A stretch of 64,000 bases of DNA from Daucus carota subsp. sativus (Eukaryota; Streptophyta; Magnoliopsida; Apiales; Apiaceae), in the NCBI RefSeq assembly GCF_001625215.2, contig NC_030383.2, positions 7,762,779 through 7,826,778 on the forward strand. Direction: 5' to 3'. The notes under the pieces were generated by a model. It saw only the letters and a program-made list of their open reading frames with translations. It searched no databases and had not been told where the DNA came from. Below are positions 48,372 through 60,849 of the stretch, piece after piece. The position numbers and the translations under genes are program-made. The first letter of the stretch is position 1. Each line of letters starts with the position of its first letter.

Positions 48372-49900
48372 CGTTCCTTCTGGCTTCTGTTTGTTTTCTT
48401 TTTTACCTGACCAAGAGTTGGAATATTTATTTATCGGTTTTGTTTTCTTACTGATCAAGAATCAATTATGAATTTATTTTTACCTTGCATAAAAGCTAGA
48501 GTCCATGCAGTGCTAAAACTACGCAGAATTAAGCGGCCCAAGTTAGCCCAACCAGAAAGTAAAAACTGGATATACACCTGTTTACAAAACTTTACCAAAT
48601 TCCATCAGCCCAAGTTAGCCCAGCCAGAAAGTAGAAATTGGATATACCCCATATTTTCAAAACTTGGACCAAATTCCGAACGGAATCATGTAGCATCTCG
48701 ACTATATTTGTATAAATTTATTATTTCTGCTAGAATATCTCCAAACACAATCAAATTTTTAACTTGAAATTTAGTGGGCTTACTAAAATAAAACTTATAA
48801 TAAGTGTAAGAAGTTGAGTTTACCTTCGATTATACACATGGTAAACAATCTAACAAAAATCTACGTCATTTATTATAATATTAAAATATTATATATTATA
48901 TACAATAAATCAAAACAATGAAATTTTATAATCGATTTAATTTGTATACAATCAATCATTTATTTATTTCAATCACTTATATATATTATTATAGTCAATC
49001 AATTATTTAACCGAATTAGAAATTGTTTTAGAATATATATACATATAAATTAAGTTTATAAGTCGTGTTTTTTATTTTTTAAATAATCCTTAAGTTATGA
49101 TTTTCTGGTAGGCATAGAGTCGTGGTTTCTGATATACATTCTTCCTGATCAATCATGAAAAGCTAAACGTACCAATTGTATCGCAGTTGCATGGAACGTG
49201 ATGATGAGCAGAAGGAACAATAGCACATGGCGTGGCCTCTGTTAGTTTAGTGTAGTGCCAACTTTAGATTTAAGATTGTCTTTTTCATTCCGTCGAAAAT
49301 CTATTTTACAGTATAGAAGTTGTTCTAAATATAAAAATCCATGTTATTAAGAGGATAAATCAATTAAAATATATTTTTTAAATTTATAGGCACGTCATAG
49401 AAAAACAGCAAGTTTATACTTGATTGTTTAGAGCATGAAGTGTATTCGATTTTTCTCAAGTCTCATAAAATCATCATTCAAAGAGTGGAAATTCTACATG
49501 GTCGAGAAAAAAGAGACGAGAGAAGAAGGGGCAGCCATGCATGTAAAATAGAGCGATAAGCAAGGCAGAGGGAGAGAGGGGTTGACTTTATGTAGTTTCT
49601 TCATACAGCTATGTTGGAGTACTTCATTTCTGCTTATCCGTACATATATACCCTCTTCCATTCTCCCTCTTTCATATATTTCCACTCCTCTTCATATACT
49701 CACCATTCATCTCTCTCCCTCTCTCTCTCTCTCAAATTTACACAGAAAGATAATTCCAAAGCCTCTGTTTAAATCACGGACGACGTCCATCGGCATTAAC
49801 AAATTTGTGGGATTAATTGATATATGAATGCACATGTATTTGTGGGATTATGTATTGTATGAGATTGGTAGGTAGGTGGTGGGATTATTAGTTAGAATTG
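48372..49900. other. Spacer between divergent genes
   Basis: The small protein gene (minus) and the PIRL gene (plus) diverge here. A tandem duplication of about 72 bp is at 48536-48679. The stretch 49560-49900 has CT-rich leader-like DNA (CTCTCTCCCTCTCTCTCTCT region near 49710), probably the PIRL 5' leader and promoter. No gene is seen between. Confidence 0.55.
48536..48679. repeat. Two-copy tandem repeat, 72-bp period
   Basis: GCCCAAGTTAGCCCA...CCAGAAAGTA occurs twice 72 bp apart with a few differences. It lies upstream of the small protein gene at 48371 and could belong to its promoter. Confidence 0.75.
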
Positions 49901-52191
49901 ATGAAGATGATGTACGAGCAACAACAAGATGTAATAAGAAACAAAGATTATGTGATAAAGATGTCAAGGTCGATGGGCTCGAGTCACGAAGAGGAGCCGC
50001 AACTACTTGATGTCTTGAATTTGAGCGGAATGTCCTTGGAATCTCTCCCTAATCCTTCTATTAATCTTGCAGCTATTTGCAAGCTAGACCTCTCCAATAA
50101 CAATCTCCAGGTAATCATTTCATCATTTTAAATAATATTAATTAAGGTTACCGATTAGTTATTGTCAGTGTTCTAAAAATCGCCGAGTCGGCCGAGTACT
50201 CATTCCGAGTACTCGTTTTTAACCCCTCGTCCGATCCGAGTTCCGAGTAATCGGGTTCAAAACCGATTTATTAAAAAATCGGTCAGAACTCAGTTGACTC
50301 CGAGTACTCAAGGTCAAATCCGAGTTTGACTTATCAATTTTTTATTATTTTATTTGAAAATTATTTCAAAAGAGACTAAACGTAAATTTATATATGTTTT
50401 GGTCTTTTTTTTTGCAAAGTATTGACATTAATTAGAAAGTATATGTGTTTTATCATTAAAACTTGTGAAAGATTATTATGTCAAAAACTATCAAACAAGT
50501 AACTTTTATTTGAACTTCATTATTTCAAGTGTGTTATTAAATTATTAATATTATTAGATAGTTTTATTATTAATCAGTATATAACTATATATGAGAGAAA
50601 AAATTAATTAAAAAAATACCCGATTAGTTATCCGATAACTCATTCCGAGTACTCTCCCGAGTTCCGAGTACTCATTTTTCCGGAACCAAACAGAGTTGGA
50701 CCGATTTCTGATTTTTACAACCTTGGTTATTGTTATGGTGTTCGTTTGATTTCAAATTCTATTTTTTGCGTATCTAGACACACAGGTATACAGTATGTTT
50801 GGTTCATGATTAATGAGTTCGTTGAAACATCTCATCTATGTTTTGATTAAAAATTTTGTTGTATGAAACCCGAACTTCATTCCCCTTGAGCGGTTAAATC
50901 GATCATTTTTTCCATGCATATCCCTTAGGGAGACCATTCCAATACCCCTCTGTTCCCATGCATATCCCTTAGGGAGACCATTCTAATTCCCATGACTCTC
51001 CTTAATCTTGATTCTCATTCTCACATATCATCCAACTATTCTACTAATGTTTTGTAGTTGATATCAAGGAATTAACAATCTGTCTGAACTTTTTAAACCT
51101 TTTATCCTGGACTGGGTATATTATGCATGCAAATGTTAAATAGCTTATTTGTAATCATGTTGTTGATTGAAAGGGTTATAAATTGACAGAGTATACCAGA
51201 GTCTCTCACAGCAAGACTCCTAAATGTTGCGGTTCTAGACGTGCACTCAAATCAGCTTAAAGCCCTCCCCAATTCAATAGGATGCTTGTCAAAACTCAAG
51301 ATTTTAAATGTCTCTGGCAACCTCCTGCAGTCCCTCCCCAGAACCATTGAAAATTGCAGGTATCTCATCTTTCTGAACGCCAGATTATTTTTAATTAGCA
51401 TTTGCTATAAAACTATTAAAAAGCTTTGTTGATCTAATTAATTCAGGTTTTAATAACTAGTGCAATTATATTTATGCAGATCACTGGAGGAGCTAAATGC
51501 AAACTTCAACATGTTGACAAAAATGACCGACACAATAGGCTTTGAGCTCATCAACTTAAAGAAACTTTCTGTCAACTCCAACAAGCTCAATTTTCTTCCC
51601 TCTTCGACCTCTCACTTAATCAACCTCTGCATTCTAGATGCCCGTCTCAACTGCCTCCGCGCCCTCCCCGACGACCTTGAAAACCTAATCAATCTCAAAG
51701 TCCTCAATGTCAGCCAAAACTTCCAATACCTAAGAACCCTGCCATACTCCATAGGCCTTCTCATCTCCCTAGTCGAACTCGACATCAGTTACAACAACAT
51801 ATCCACATTGCCAGACTCCATGGGGTGCCTAAACAAGTTACACAAGCTAAGCGTCGAAGGCAATCCGTTGGTTTCGCCTCCCATGGATGTGGTTGAGCAG
51901 GGACTTTTCAAAGTGAAATTATATTTAAGTGAAAGGATGAATGGGGCACATAAGAACTCTCCTAGGAAGTTCTCGTGGGTTGGTAAATTAAAGAAGTATA
52001 GAACTTTCAATGCAAGTAGCAGTAAAGCTCAAGTAAATGTGAATGAAGTTGAAAGCCTTGAGACACAAGGGTTCATAGTGAATCATGATCATAGTGATTA
52101 TCATGATATTCAAGCCATTGCTTCACCTAGGTCCTTAAAAATGTTTTCACCGCGCAGACTTTTCTCTCCCAAGACTTACTTCACCAGATGA
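49901..52191 (+). CDS. PIRL: Plant intracellular Ras-group-related LRR protein (PIRL)
   Basis: Three exons, 49901-50110, 51190-51359 and 51480-52191, GT-AG and in phase, give 363 residues. After about 35 N-terminal residues come about nine short LRRs of the Ras-group type (for example [20 protein letters not shown] and [19 protein letters not shown]), with no signal peptide or membrane segment, so it should act inside the cell. A basic, Ser-rich C-terminal tail follows (residues about 265-363). Length and layout fit the smaller Arabidopsis PIRLs (PIRL6-8 range). PIRLs are scaffold-like proteins; some are needed for pollen or gametophyte development. Intron 1 carries a hAT-type element. Confidence 0.85.
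50166..50725. mobile_element. hAT-type nonautonomous element in PIRL intron 1 (560 bp)
   Basis: Ends CAGTGTTCTAAAAATCG and, on the other strand, CAAGGTTGTAAAAATCAG are imperfect inverted repeats. A perfect 8-bp target duplication GTTATTGT flanks the element (50158-50165 and 50726-50733). Both subterminal parts are rich in CCGAGTACTC words. No transposase frame is present. Confidence 0.9.
50912..50990. repeat. Local direct duplication in PIRL intron 1
   Basis: The phrase CCATGCATATCCCTTAGGGA followed by GACCATTC occurs twice about 46 bp apart, with a short AATACCCC link. It is a small tandem duplication within an old MITE remnant. Confidence 0.75.
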
Positions 52192-53376
52192 AACAAACAG
52201 CTTTAGTCGAGATTTATCAATCTTTTGTTATTGGTGAAATATATGAATGAGTGTGTGTTCTTTTTTGCTGGCGTTTCTGCGGTGAAGCATGTAACTAGTC
52301 TTCCGGGAAGAATAGATTATTTTGTTTCAAAAGGTGTTAATCTGATGATGGTGAAACTTTGTTTCAAAAGGTGTTAATCTGATGATGGTGAAACTTAGTT
52401 AGTTGGGGTCCAAATTATAACATCTCGAGAAAACATTGACCAGAGGGCCTCCATAACAAAACATATTTGGGCAAATAAATAAACTGCAATTTAATGCTTC
52501 TGCAACTTCTTCCGTCTTCACACACCTCACCTTTTTTAATATACGAATGTTGTACATGCGAGCTCCTTTAGGTATTTTGAGCACAACAAGATGAAATCTG
52601 ATATATTAAGCATTTATATTCAGAAAATATGATATTTAGGTCATTTTCTCGTTGTTGTAAATCAGTTTATTTTTGAATTCTGAGTTCGAGACTTGATCCG
52701 ATTTTTGAAAAATACTCGGGAATTGACCCGAGTTGTTACAATAATATTTATATTATATATGAAAATCGGGGAATTTCGGACTCGACAGACACTAATCCCC
52801 AAACACATCCCGATCTTCAAATATTTCATAAAACTTTCTTCGATTCACGTGCCGTACCTGAAAAATCTCTGATTTCCCAACTCGAATGGTGCGAATTATC
52901 CCCAGTAGATTCACTAACTTTTATTTCCTCGAATTATTTTTCTATTCGATAAATAAGCCAGTCAGTTCTGCAATGAGAATAATAGAATATAGAGAGCTCT
53001 TCAAACGATCTGACTATATTTTACAAATATTATTTTAAATTATCATATATAATATATTATTTTAATATAATAATAGATATGTAATTTCATTAAGATGATT
53101 CTAGTGTTGGACAAATTTAGTCATTGACAAGTTGAGAATTAACTTCATAATCCCTATTATATTTTATTAGTAATAAAATCTATTTAGTCATTTTAACTAA
53201 AATTTTGATTGATCAGATACGTTTTAATTACTAAATTATTAATTTTCCCTTCTATTTAATATTTTGACTTTAACACGTCTTTAGTTCAGTTAATTGCATA
53301 ATAATTTTTTGATTTTTAATTAATTTTTATGATTTAATATTTTCATTCACAAAAAAATCTTTAAGCAAAAGGAATA
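52192..53376. other. PIRL 3' flank and gene-free DNA
   Basis: A 37-bp tandem duplication (GTTTCAAAAGGTGTTAATCT..., 52323-52396) lies in the probable PIRL 3' untranslated region. A short minus-strand frame at 52399-52584 has no known domain. The rest is AT-rich. Confidence 0.5.
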
Positions 53377-53677
53377 CCCCCTCCGTCCATTTTATGTGAG
53401 ATAGTTTGACTTTTACGGAGATTAAGAAAAATGTAGTAAATGTAGTTGAAAAGTGGGTAAAGTGGTGGGACCTATCAATATTTAATAATAAATTTGAGAT
53501 AGTGGAGGAAAGTAGCAGGTGTAATAGTGTTTATTTAATAAAAAAAGAGTATAAAATATAGAGGTAGGGGGTTTAGTACTGAAAAGTAGTGTTCAAAAAT
53601 AGGAAGTATTATAGGCTCATTCTTTTTTGGGACGTCTCAAAAAGGAAATGAGTTCACATAAAATGGGACGGAGGGAG
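53377..53677. mobile_element. Stowaway-type MITE 3
   Basis: Ends CCCCCTCCGTCCATTTTATGTG and CACATAAAATGGGACGGAGGGAG are inverted repeats, with TA on each side. About 300 bp, no coding capacity. Confidence 0.9.
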
Positions 53678-53868
53678 TAATAAATATTACTCCCGCTCTC
53701 CCTCTCAATTATTTACATTGGCAGACGGAGCTCCACGCATTCTAATATTCTCATAAAATATAGTTTGATCAATTATTTTGAATTTTTTTCTTCATAATAA
53801 ATAATTGCTATCTTAATTTTCACAAAAAAAAGAAAATTTTTATAATTTTTTTTTTTTGAAACTATATA

Positions 53869-54103
53869 CTCCCTCTGTCCCACAATACATGTCCCTTTGA
53901 CTTTTTTCACGTAATTTGAGGTGCAAATAAAACATATGTCTATATATTATTTTTCAAATTTTCTTTTTCTGAATAAAAATATAGATGTTATACTTTTATT
54001 CAGAAAAAGAAAATTTGAAAAATAATATATAGAAGTATGTTTTATTTGCACATCAAATTACGTGCAAAAAGTCAAAAGGACATATATTGTGGGACGGAGG
54101 GAG
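53869..54103. mobile_element. Stowaway-type MITE 4, almost a full palindrome
   Basis: The ends CTCCCTCTGTCCCACAAT and, on the other strand, CTCCCTCCGTCCCACAAT are flanked by TA. Nearly the whole 235 bp is an inverted repeat: AAATTTTCTTTTTCTGAATA is followed by its complement, with only a short loop near 53990. The transcript of either strand would fold into one long hairpin. Confidence 0.93.
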
Positions 54104-54397
54104 TATGTTTTATATGCACATGCATGTCGAGTAATAGAAAAATAAAAATGTAAAGAAATGAGGGGAGAAAGTACATTACAAAATATTGACATCATGCAGT
54201 GCTGGCCGCTAGTATGATAGTATCCCGTGCCCATATCACCGTTACATGCTTCAGTCATTTTTCACCGCATATTCGTTCTCCGCAGTTGGGTTGTTGTGCG
54301 TTTCATAATGGTCCTTTATACAGGAGTTCAGTAGTGCTTGGTGGGCTTTGATGAGAAATGATTAGTCCACTTGTTGATGGTAAGCTATTAGTTGCAG

Positions 54398-54600
54398 AAG
54401 TTGAGGTCCAACGAAAAATATGATGATGGATCACCAGTACCTTTAAATCTGTTTGTGCTTATGCTGCAATCTGCTTACATAGACGGTGTGTCTTTGGGTG
54501 CCTTTGTGATAGATTTTTCTTCTTTTCGTTATGTTGCACAAACCAACGAGCATACTGATAAGATAACGCTAGTGAGTTCAGTAGTGGTAGTCTGGCAGAG
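54398..54600 (+). other. Unexplained short ORF between MITEs
   Basis: A frame reads LRSNEKYDDGSPVPLNLFVL and then SAYIDGVSLGAFVIDFSS before entering Stowaway MITE 5. Codon use looks protein-like, but I recognise no family and see no start or splice context. It may be an exon relic of a captured or decayed gene. Confidence 0.25.
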
Positions 54601-54652
54601 ATGCACAAAAGTCCCCCAATCGGATTTTGATATACACCCCTATCTCATATTA

Positions 54653-54911
54653 CTCCCTCCGATCCTTTTTTCTTTTCTTGTTTGTGATGTCGGTACTGTT
54701 CATAAAATGAGACAAATTACTAATTTACATCTAATCTATAAAACTAAATATAATCATGAGTGATCTTGTTAGATTCGTATTCACAAGTACTTTAATACGA
54801 TGAAGTTTTTATATTTAATACTACTACGAAATGAAAGATATTAACGATCAAAAATGAGTGTTGGCAAACGTGAAAAGTACAAACAGGAAAAGTATTTAGA
54901 GACGGAGGGAG
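54653..54911. mobile_element. Stowaway-type MITE 5
   Basis: Ends CTCCCTCCGATCC and GAGACGGAGGGAG with flanking TA bound about 260 bp. The inner parts pair as TTTCTTTTCTTGTTTGT with ACAAACAGGAAAAG, but less perfectly than in MITE 4. It is probably older. Confidence 0.82.
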
Positions 54912-55899
54912 TATATAGTATCTGTTTTGACTATTGCAAATTAACATGCTATCGAAGTTAAAAAGACAAAAAATATTATTTTATTAGAAAATATATATAA
55001 TCCCCTTCCATATCTATTTTCAGACTTTTAAAATAATTAATAAATTTTTTTAATTAATGATCAAAATTTGGTCAAATTAACCCATTAATGTTCAAAACAG
55101 GACACATAATATAGAGGGAATATGAAAATTGAGTTTTTTTTTAATTATAACACAGTCCTAATTTAATTTCGATTGGATTATTTAGGGCGAGATTTGTAAA
55201 ATAGTTAACCTAATTTCTTTTGAAACTCATTTCGCTATTTTAACTTATAACTTATAAGTTGTTAACTTCAAAAGGGGTAGGAATAAAAAGCTAATATTCT
55301 CGATTTTTAATAAATACTATTAGTTTAGTCACGACTAAAATGAGTTCTTATATGTGCAGCACAAAAAATTGTTAGATGAATTATTTTTCAATCTTACTCG
55401 GATGCATCATAAATATTCAAAAAAAGCATGTTATACAAATCCTCCCTGACAGTTATTTTAATAAATTTTTGTACATAAATTAAATAAAACGTTTTAGCAT
55501 AATTTTTTCATATATAATGTTAAATAAAATTATTTTACCGTGAAAAATGTCTTATAAAAATTTGTATGACAGAAGTCACAAAACACAATCTATGTATTTA
55601 CTTAAAAAGTATTTGTTATTTTAAGTTTTTTCTTTTTACTAATCACACACATCCTTCCCTAAACATTTATAGACTTAGCATGCTTGATAAAGGATGGACT
55701 CATATTTTCTTTACGAGAATCAAAATTTGCATCACTTTAATAAAATGGAAATATTAATACTTTGTCAAACAAAAAATTATTTAATGTGATGTCGGTATTT
55801 ATCGTGTACTTAAAATGTTGTGTTATGAAAAATAATATATATGTATATTTCTAAATTTTCCTTTATAAAATAAAATATAAATGATTTTTAAAATATATG

Positions 55900-56206
55900 C
55901 AGTGTTACAAAAATCGGGAATCGGATTTAATCGGCTGAGCTACGGGATTAATCGGAATTCGGGGATTAATCGGAATGAAAATCAGATCTATTTTAATATT
56001 AAAATATTGTTTAATATTTAGTTATTATTATATTAGCTATTTAGTAACTTATATATTTACTATATTCATAAATTCAATAATTATTCATATTCAAAGTAAT
56101 ATAATATTTTAATTTTAATAATTTATCATATATATTTTGATTAAAAATATATATAAAAATTAATCGGATTTGAAAAATCGAATCGATAAAACATTAAATA
56201 TATGTA
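55900..56206. mobile_element. hAT-type MITE just upstream of the xylosidase gene
   Basis: The left end CAGTGTTACAAAAATCGG is like that of the element at 50166. The right end (ATCGATAAAACATTA) is a degenerate inverse. Both sides carry the 8-bp repeat AATATATG (55892-55899 and 56207-56214). The interior repeats TTAATCGG words. It ends about 120 bp before the xylosidase start codon, so it lies in the promoter. Confidence 0.7.
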
Positions 56207-56326
56207 TTAACTATTAAAGAGCAGTAAAAGTGATCAAATCAGAAGAACCCAAAATTAGGAAACGGCTATATATGCAAACAAAATCTTCAATAATTTTTAC
56301 ATAGCACGTTCAGCCCCGTTTCCGGC

Positions 56327-59300
56327 ATGAATCGTCTCCATATTTCTCTTGCAATCTTGTGCACTTTAACACTCAATGCAATTGTTATCCATGCCGAGTC
56401 AACTCAGTTAACTCAATCACCGCCACCATTTTCATGTGATTCCTCTAACCCATCTACAAAATCATACCACTTCTGTGATACTTCACTATCAATTTCCCAA
56501 CGAGTTGACGACTTGGTGACTCGGTTAACTCTCGACGAGAAAATCTCACAACTGGTTAACTCAGCAGCGGCGATTCCTCGACTCGGCGTCGCCGCTTATG
56601 AGTGGTGGTCGGAAGGTTTACATGGAATATCACGTCATGGAAGAGGTGTTCGGTTTAACGGAACGGTTAGGTCAGCAACTATGTTTCCTCAGATTATTCT
56701 TACTGCTGCCAGTTTCGACTCGTTACTTTGGTATCGCATTGCCCAGGTGAGTTTTGAACCGAGTTGACTCAGGTTTTTTGAATCTGATTTTCTGTAACTT
56801 TTTAGCATTTTAATGAAGTTATTTTAATGAAGATTATATGGAAGTATATTTATGTACTAAATGTTACGTAAATTATGATAAAAGAATGGTAGTGTTAAGA
56901 AATGACAATAAATTATTACTCAAACTAGAAACTTTATTAGGATATGTTATGTTACAACCAAGAATTTACCAATTTCTATATTTGTTATTTTTGTTAAAAT
57001 ATTCTCCAATATCCCAAGAAAAAAAATCATATTACAAAGTTTAAAATGTTAATAAAAATTATTATTTTTCAAATTATTATCTAAAACATCAAATTATAGA
57101 ACAAAATTGAGGATATTCATAAAAATATGGTAGTTTGATATATGAATATTTGACATGATATTTTTTCATACAAAAAGTGTCTGTTCTTATATTTGGCCCA
57201 TCGGGGCTTATAAAAATAAGATTTAAGAGTATGTTGTAGATGTTATAACTATTCATATTATATAGATATATAGACATGGATAAAGAGTTATGAGTAACTT
57301 GGTAAAATTAGAACGGTTTTTCTGCTGTGTGCCCATGGGCACATGCTAAGCACCAACTCTCATGAAAATGGTCCGTCGGTTGCATGCAAGTTAAATAAAG
57401 GAAGGGTCTTTGTAGTGTGCACACGCTAATTTTTAATTAGCAGCTGCGGGATTTTGATTGGTAAGATATTTGTATATGCAGGAGATATCATTATTAATAA
57501 GATGAGAATCAATAGAAATTCACCACTCAAGTAAAATGTAGTTGTTAGTGTGTGCCCGTGGACACACACTAGAAAATCCGATAAAGAAATAGTGAATGTT
57601 ACTTTATAGTGCTGACTGCTGATTATAATGGCAGGCAATTGGAAGAGAAGCAAGGGCTATATACAACGTGGGACAAGCCAAGGGATTGACATTTTGGGCA
57701 CCAAATATTAATATTTTCCGCGATCCACGATGGGGGAGAGGTCAAGAAACACCTGGGGAAGATCCATTAGTTTCAGGAAAGTATGCAGTCTCATTTGTAA
57801 GAGGAATCCAAGGTGACAGTTTTGAGGGCGGATATCTAAAAGACGGTCATCTGCAGATTTCAGCTTGCTGCAAACACTTTACTGCCTATGATCTAGATAA
57901 CTGGACCACTTTTAATCGTTATGCGTTTAATGCTCATGTAAGCTCGATACGTAGATCTATTGTCTTGGTCCCCCATTCTGTGGTGTTTAAATAGTTTCAT
58001 TGTCTTGTTTTCTTTTAAATATAGGTTACCCTACAAGATTTGGCTGATTCATATCAGCCACCTTTCCAGAGCTGTGTAGAACAAGGGCAAGCCAGCGGGA
58101 TAATGTGTGCCTATAACCAAGTTAATGGAGTCCCAAACTGTGCTGACTACAATCTTTTGACAAAGACTGCTCGTGGACTGTGGGGGTTCCAAGGGTATTA
58201 TTTAAGTAACTGTGTTAATTTGATTGGAACTTGTTTGTGTTGGTAACAGTTAAACATAAGGTATTTTCCTTTCTTCAGATATATTGCCTCGGATTGTGAT
58301 GGAGTTGCTACAATTTATGATCCTCAAAGATATGCTGCATTGCCTGAGGACGCAGTGGCAGATGTTCTCAAAGCTGGTTTGGTTTAGTTGATTATGTTTC
58401 TTGCATAATATACATTGTTCATTCAACATTGAGTCTGATCTGATATGTTGACATCATTTTACTTTCTTATTACCTCTTTCTACTTCCTAGGATGCTCTTA
58501 GATCCTAATTCCTTTTCACTGAAATTTCAAGTCCAATTTAATGATAAAAAAAATACCTTGATTGGCCTATTAAAACATGCTAATATAGTAGTGCTTTAAA
58601 TATCTATTTATATTCTCTTTTGTGACAGGCATGGATGTCAATTGTGGTTCTCACTTGAAGAAATACACTAAATCAGCAATACAACAGAAAAAGATCAATG
58701 AATCAGATGTCGACACTGCTCTTCGCAATCTCTTCTCTGTCCAGATGAGGTTAGGATTTTATAATGGAGACCCAAGAAAGCAGTCTTTAGGTAAGATTGG
58801 TCCAGACCAGGTATGTTCCAATGAGAACCTGCAGTTAGCCCTTGAAGCTGCAAGAAGCGGCATAGTTCTTTTGAAGAATTCTGCAAGTTTTCTCCCACTT
58901 TCAAAGACAAAAATATCGTCACTGGCTCTTATTGGACCTAGTGCCAACAGTACAGAAGTCTTTCTTGCCAACTATGAAGGGCCTCCATGCAAAAATATCA
59001 CACTCCTCCAAGCATTTCAGAGTTACGTGAAGAGCACAGCTTATAACCAAGGGTGTGATTATGTAAATTGTACTAGTGTTATGCTCTCTGAAACAATGAA
59101 GTTAGCAAGCAGTTCGGATTATGTTGTGCTTGTTATGGGGCTAGATCAGAGTCAAGAAAGAGAGAAACATGATCGAGTGGATTTGGTGCTCCCAGGACAG
59201 CAGCAATATCTCATTACAAATGTTGCAAAGGTTTCAAAGAAGCCAGTTGTCTTGGTGGTGTTGTCTGGAGGTCCTGTTGACATTTCTTTTGCCCGAGATG

Positions 59301-60265
59301 ACCCAAACATTGCAAGCATATTGTGGGCCGGTTATCCAGGTGAAGCTGGAGGAACTGCACTGGCAGAAATAATCTTCGGTGACCATAACCCAGGTAAAGT
59401 AAATTTATAGTCCTACATACCAAACTGCCTGTACTGATATGTTCTATAATGTGAGACATGTGCAATCTAGCCCTTTTTTAGTACTCAAGGAGTACAACCG
59501 AATACTTTTGAATTTCTGCAGTAGTGTCATCTGGTTTTTTAATCACATTTTGAAGAAAGTAGTGCAAGTGTGAATATTAATACTGCAACTGAGTCATGGG
59601 TGTATTTATGCAGATACAGTTACCACCTGTTGTTCTACTGACTGATAATTAAAATGTGCACTTGATGTCTTGCAGGCGGAAAGTTACCTGTCACTTGGTA
59701 TCCAAAAGATTTCGTCAGAGTACCAATGACAGACATGAGAATGCGGCCTGATCAATCAACAGGGTATCCAGGGAGAACATACCGATTCTACAGTGGACCA
59801 AAAGTTTACGAATTTGGTTATGGTCTTAGCTATTCAAATTATAGTTACAAGTTCACTTCAGTATCCCCAAAGACAGTCTCTCTAACTCAATTATCTAACA
59901 CACTGATTCTCAAAGATTCCAACTCAGACCCTTACGTGCCAGTATCAAAGATAAGCAACGACGCATGTGATAAAGCACAATTCCGAGCTATTGTAAAAGT
60001 TCAAAACAATGGACAGATGCAGGGTAAGCACCCAGTTTTGCTATTTCTTAAAACATTGGAAGTTAAAAACGGGGATCCAATCAAGCAGTTGATTGGATTT
60101 CAGAGTGTGGATTTGCGTGCTGGTGAAAAAGCTCAAGTGGAGTTTGTATTGAACCCTTGTGAGCACCTTAGCAAAGCTACCAGCGACGGTTTGATGATAA
60201 TTGAAGCAGCATCTTACAACCTCATTGTAGGAGATAAAGAGTATCCATTTAAGGTTGTAATATAA
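56327..60265 (+). CDS. BXL: GH3 beta-D-xylosidase (BXL6/BXL7-like)
   Basis: Six exons, 56327-56746, 57635-57937, 58025-58194, 58279-58376, 58629-59393 and 59676-60265, GT-AG and in phase, give 781 residues, close to Arabidopsis BXL7. A signal peptide (about 1-24) directs secretion to the cell wall. The N-terminal GH3 barrel follows ([52 protein letters not shown]). The nucleophile motif is ASDCDG, with Asp about 303. The C-terminal GH3 domain ([30 protein letters not shown]) and a fibronectin III-like tail come last. The enzyme should release xylose, and perhaps arabinose, from xylan or arabinoxylan. The DG after SDC replaces the more usual DA of plant BXLs. Intron 1 contains a MITE-like element. 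Confidence 0.93.
57314..57582. mobile_element. MITE-like element in xylosidase intron 1
   Basis: Near-palindromic ends: TTTTCTGCTGTGTGCCCATG on the left, and ATTTTCTAGTGTGTGTCCAC on the other strand of the right side. They enclose about 270 bp. A partial relative sits at 62749-62850, in front of the GASA gene. Superfamily undetermined. Confidence 0.6.
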
Positions 60266-60849
60266 TGAACCTGTGGAATGCTCCTTTAAATTTTAAGGTC
60301 AGTGAATCGTGCCGATTTTATACTGAGCTCAGTAGCATTTCCGGGAAATCATGATGAATGTTTATATGTTAATCATGAAATTAAAATAGCATCTGCTTGC
60401 AGAAAAATTAAGGAAATTAATATTGTGGATTTGCGAACTTGATATTAGAATTCGAATTTATGTTATTTTCTAGCACTCCAGGAATTAAATTCAAAAATCG
60501 AATTAGATCTCAAAGGCAATATTTCTCAGTGCTTGATGTGCATCTGGAAAGCAAACGTTTGAATTTACGATTCTGTCATCCAAACGCAACAAAAGTTTAT
60601 ATCTATTAGGTAAGGCTAAGAAAATGATTCTCACGAAACAAGCTAATTCGTTATCTATCAATTTTGCCTTCTTTAGGTAGAAGTAGCCTTTACTCGTTAG
60701 ATGGATTGCCTATCTCATCAGTCATCAGATATATAACTGATTTAGCATTACATATTCTTTATTTGTTAAAGTAAAACCTAACATTATAAACATTAACTAG
60801 TAATTGATGTTGTATATGTAACGTTTAAGTTATAACTTTGTTGAGGAAT

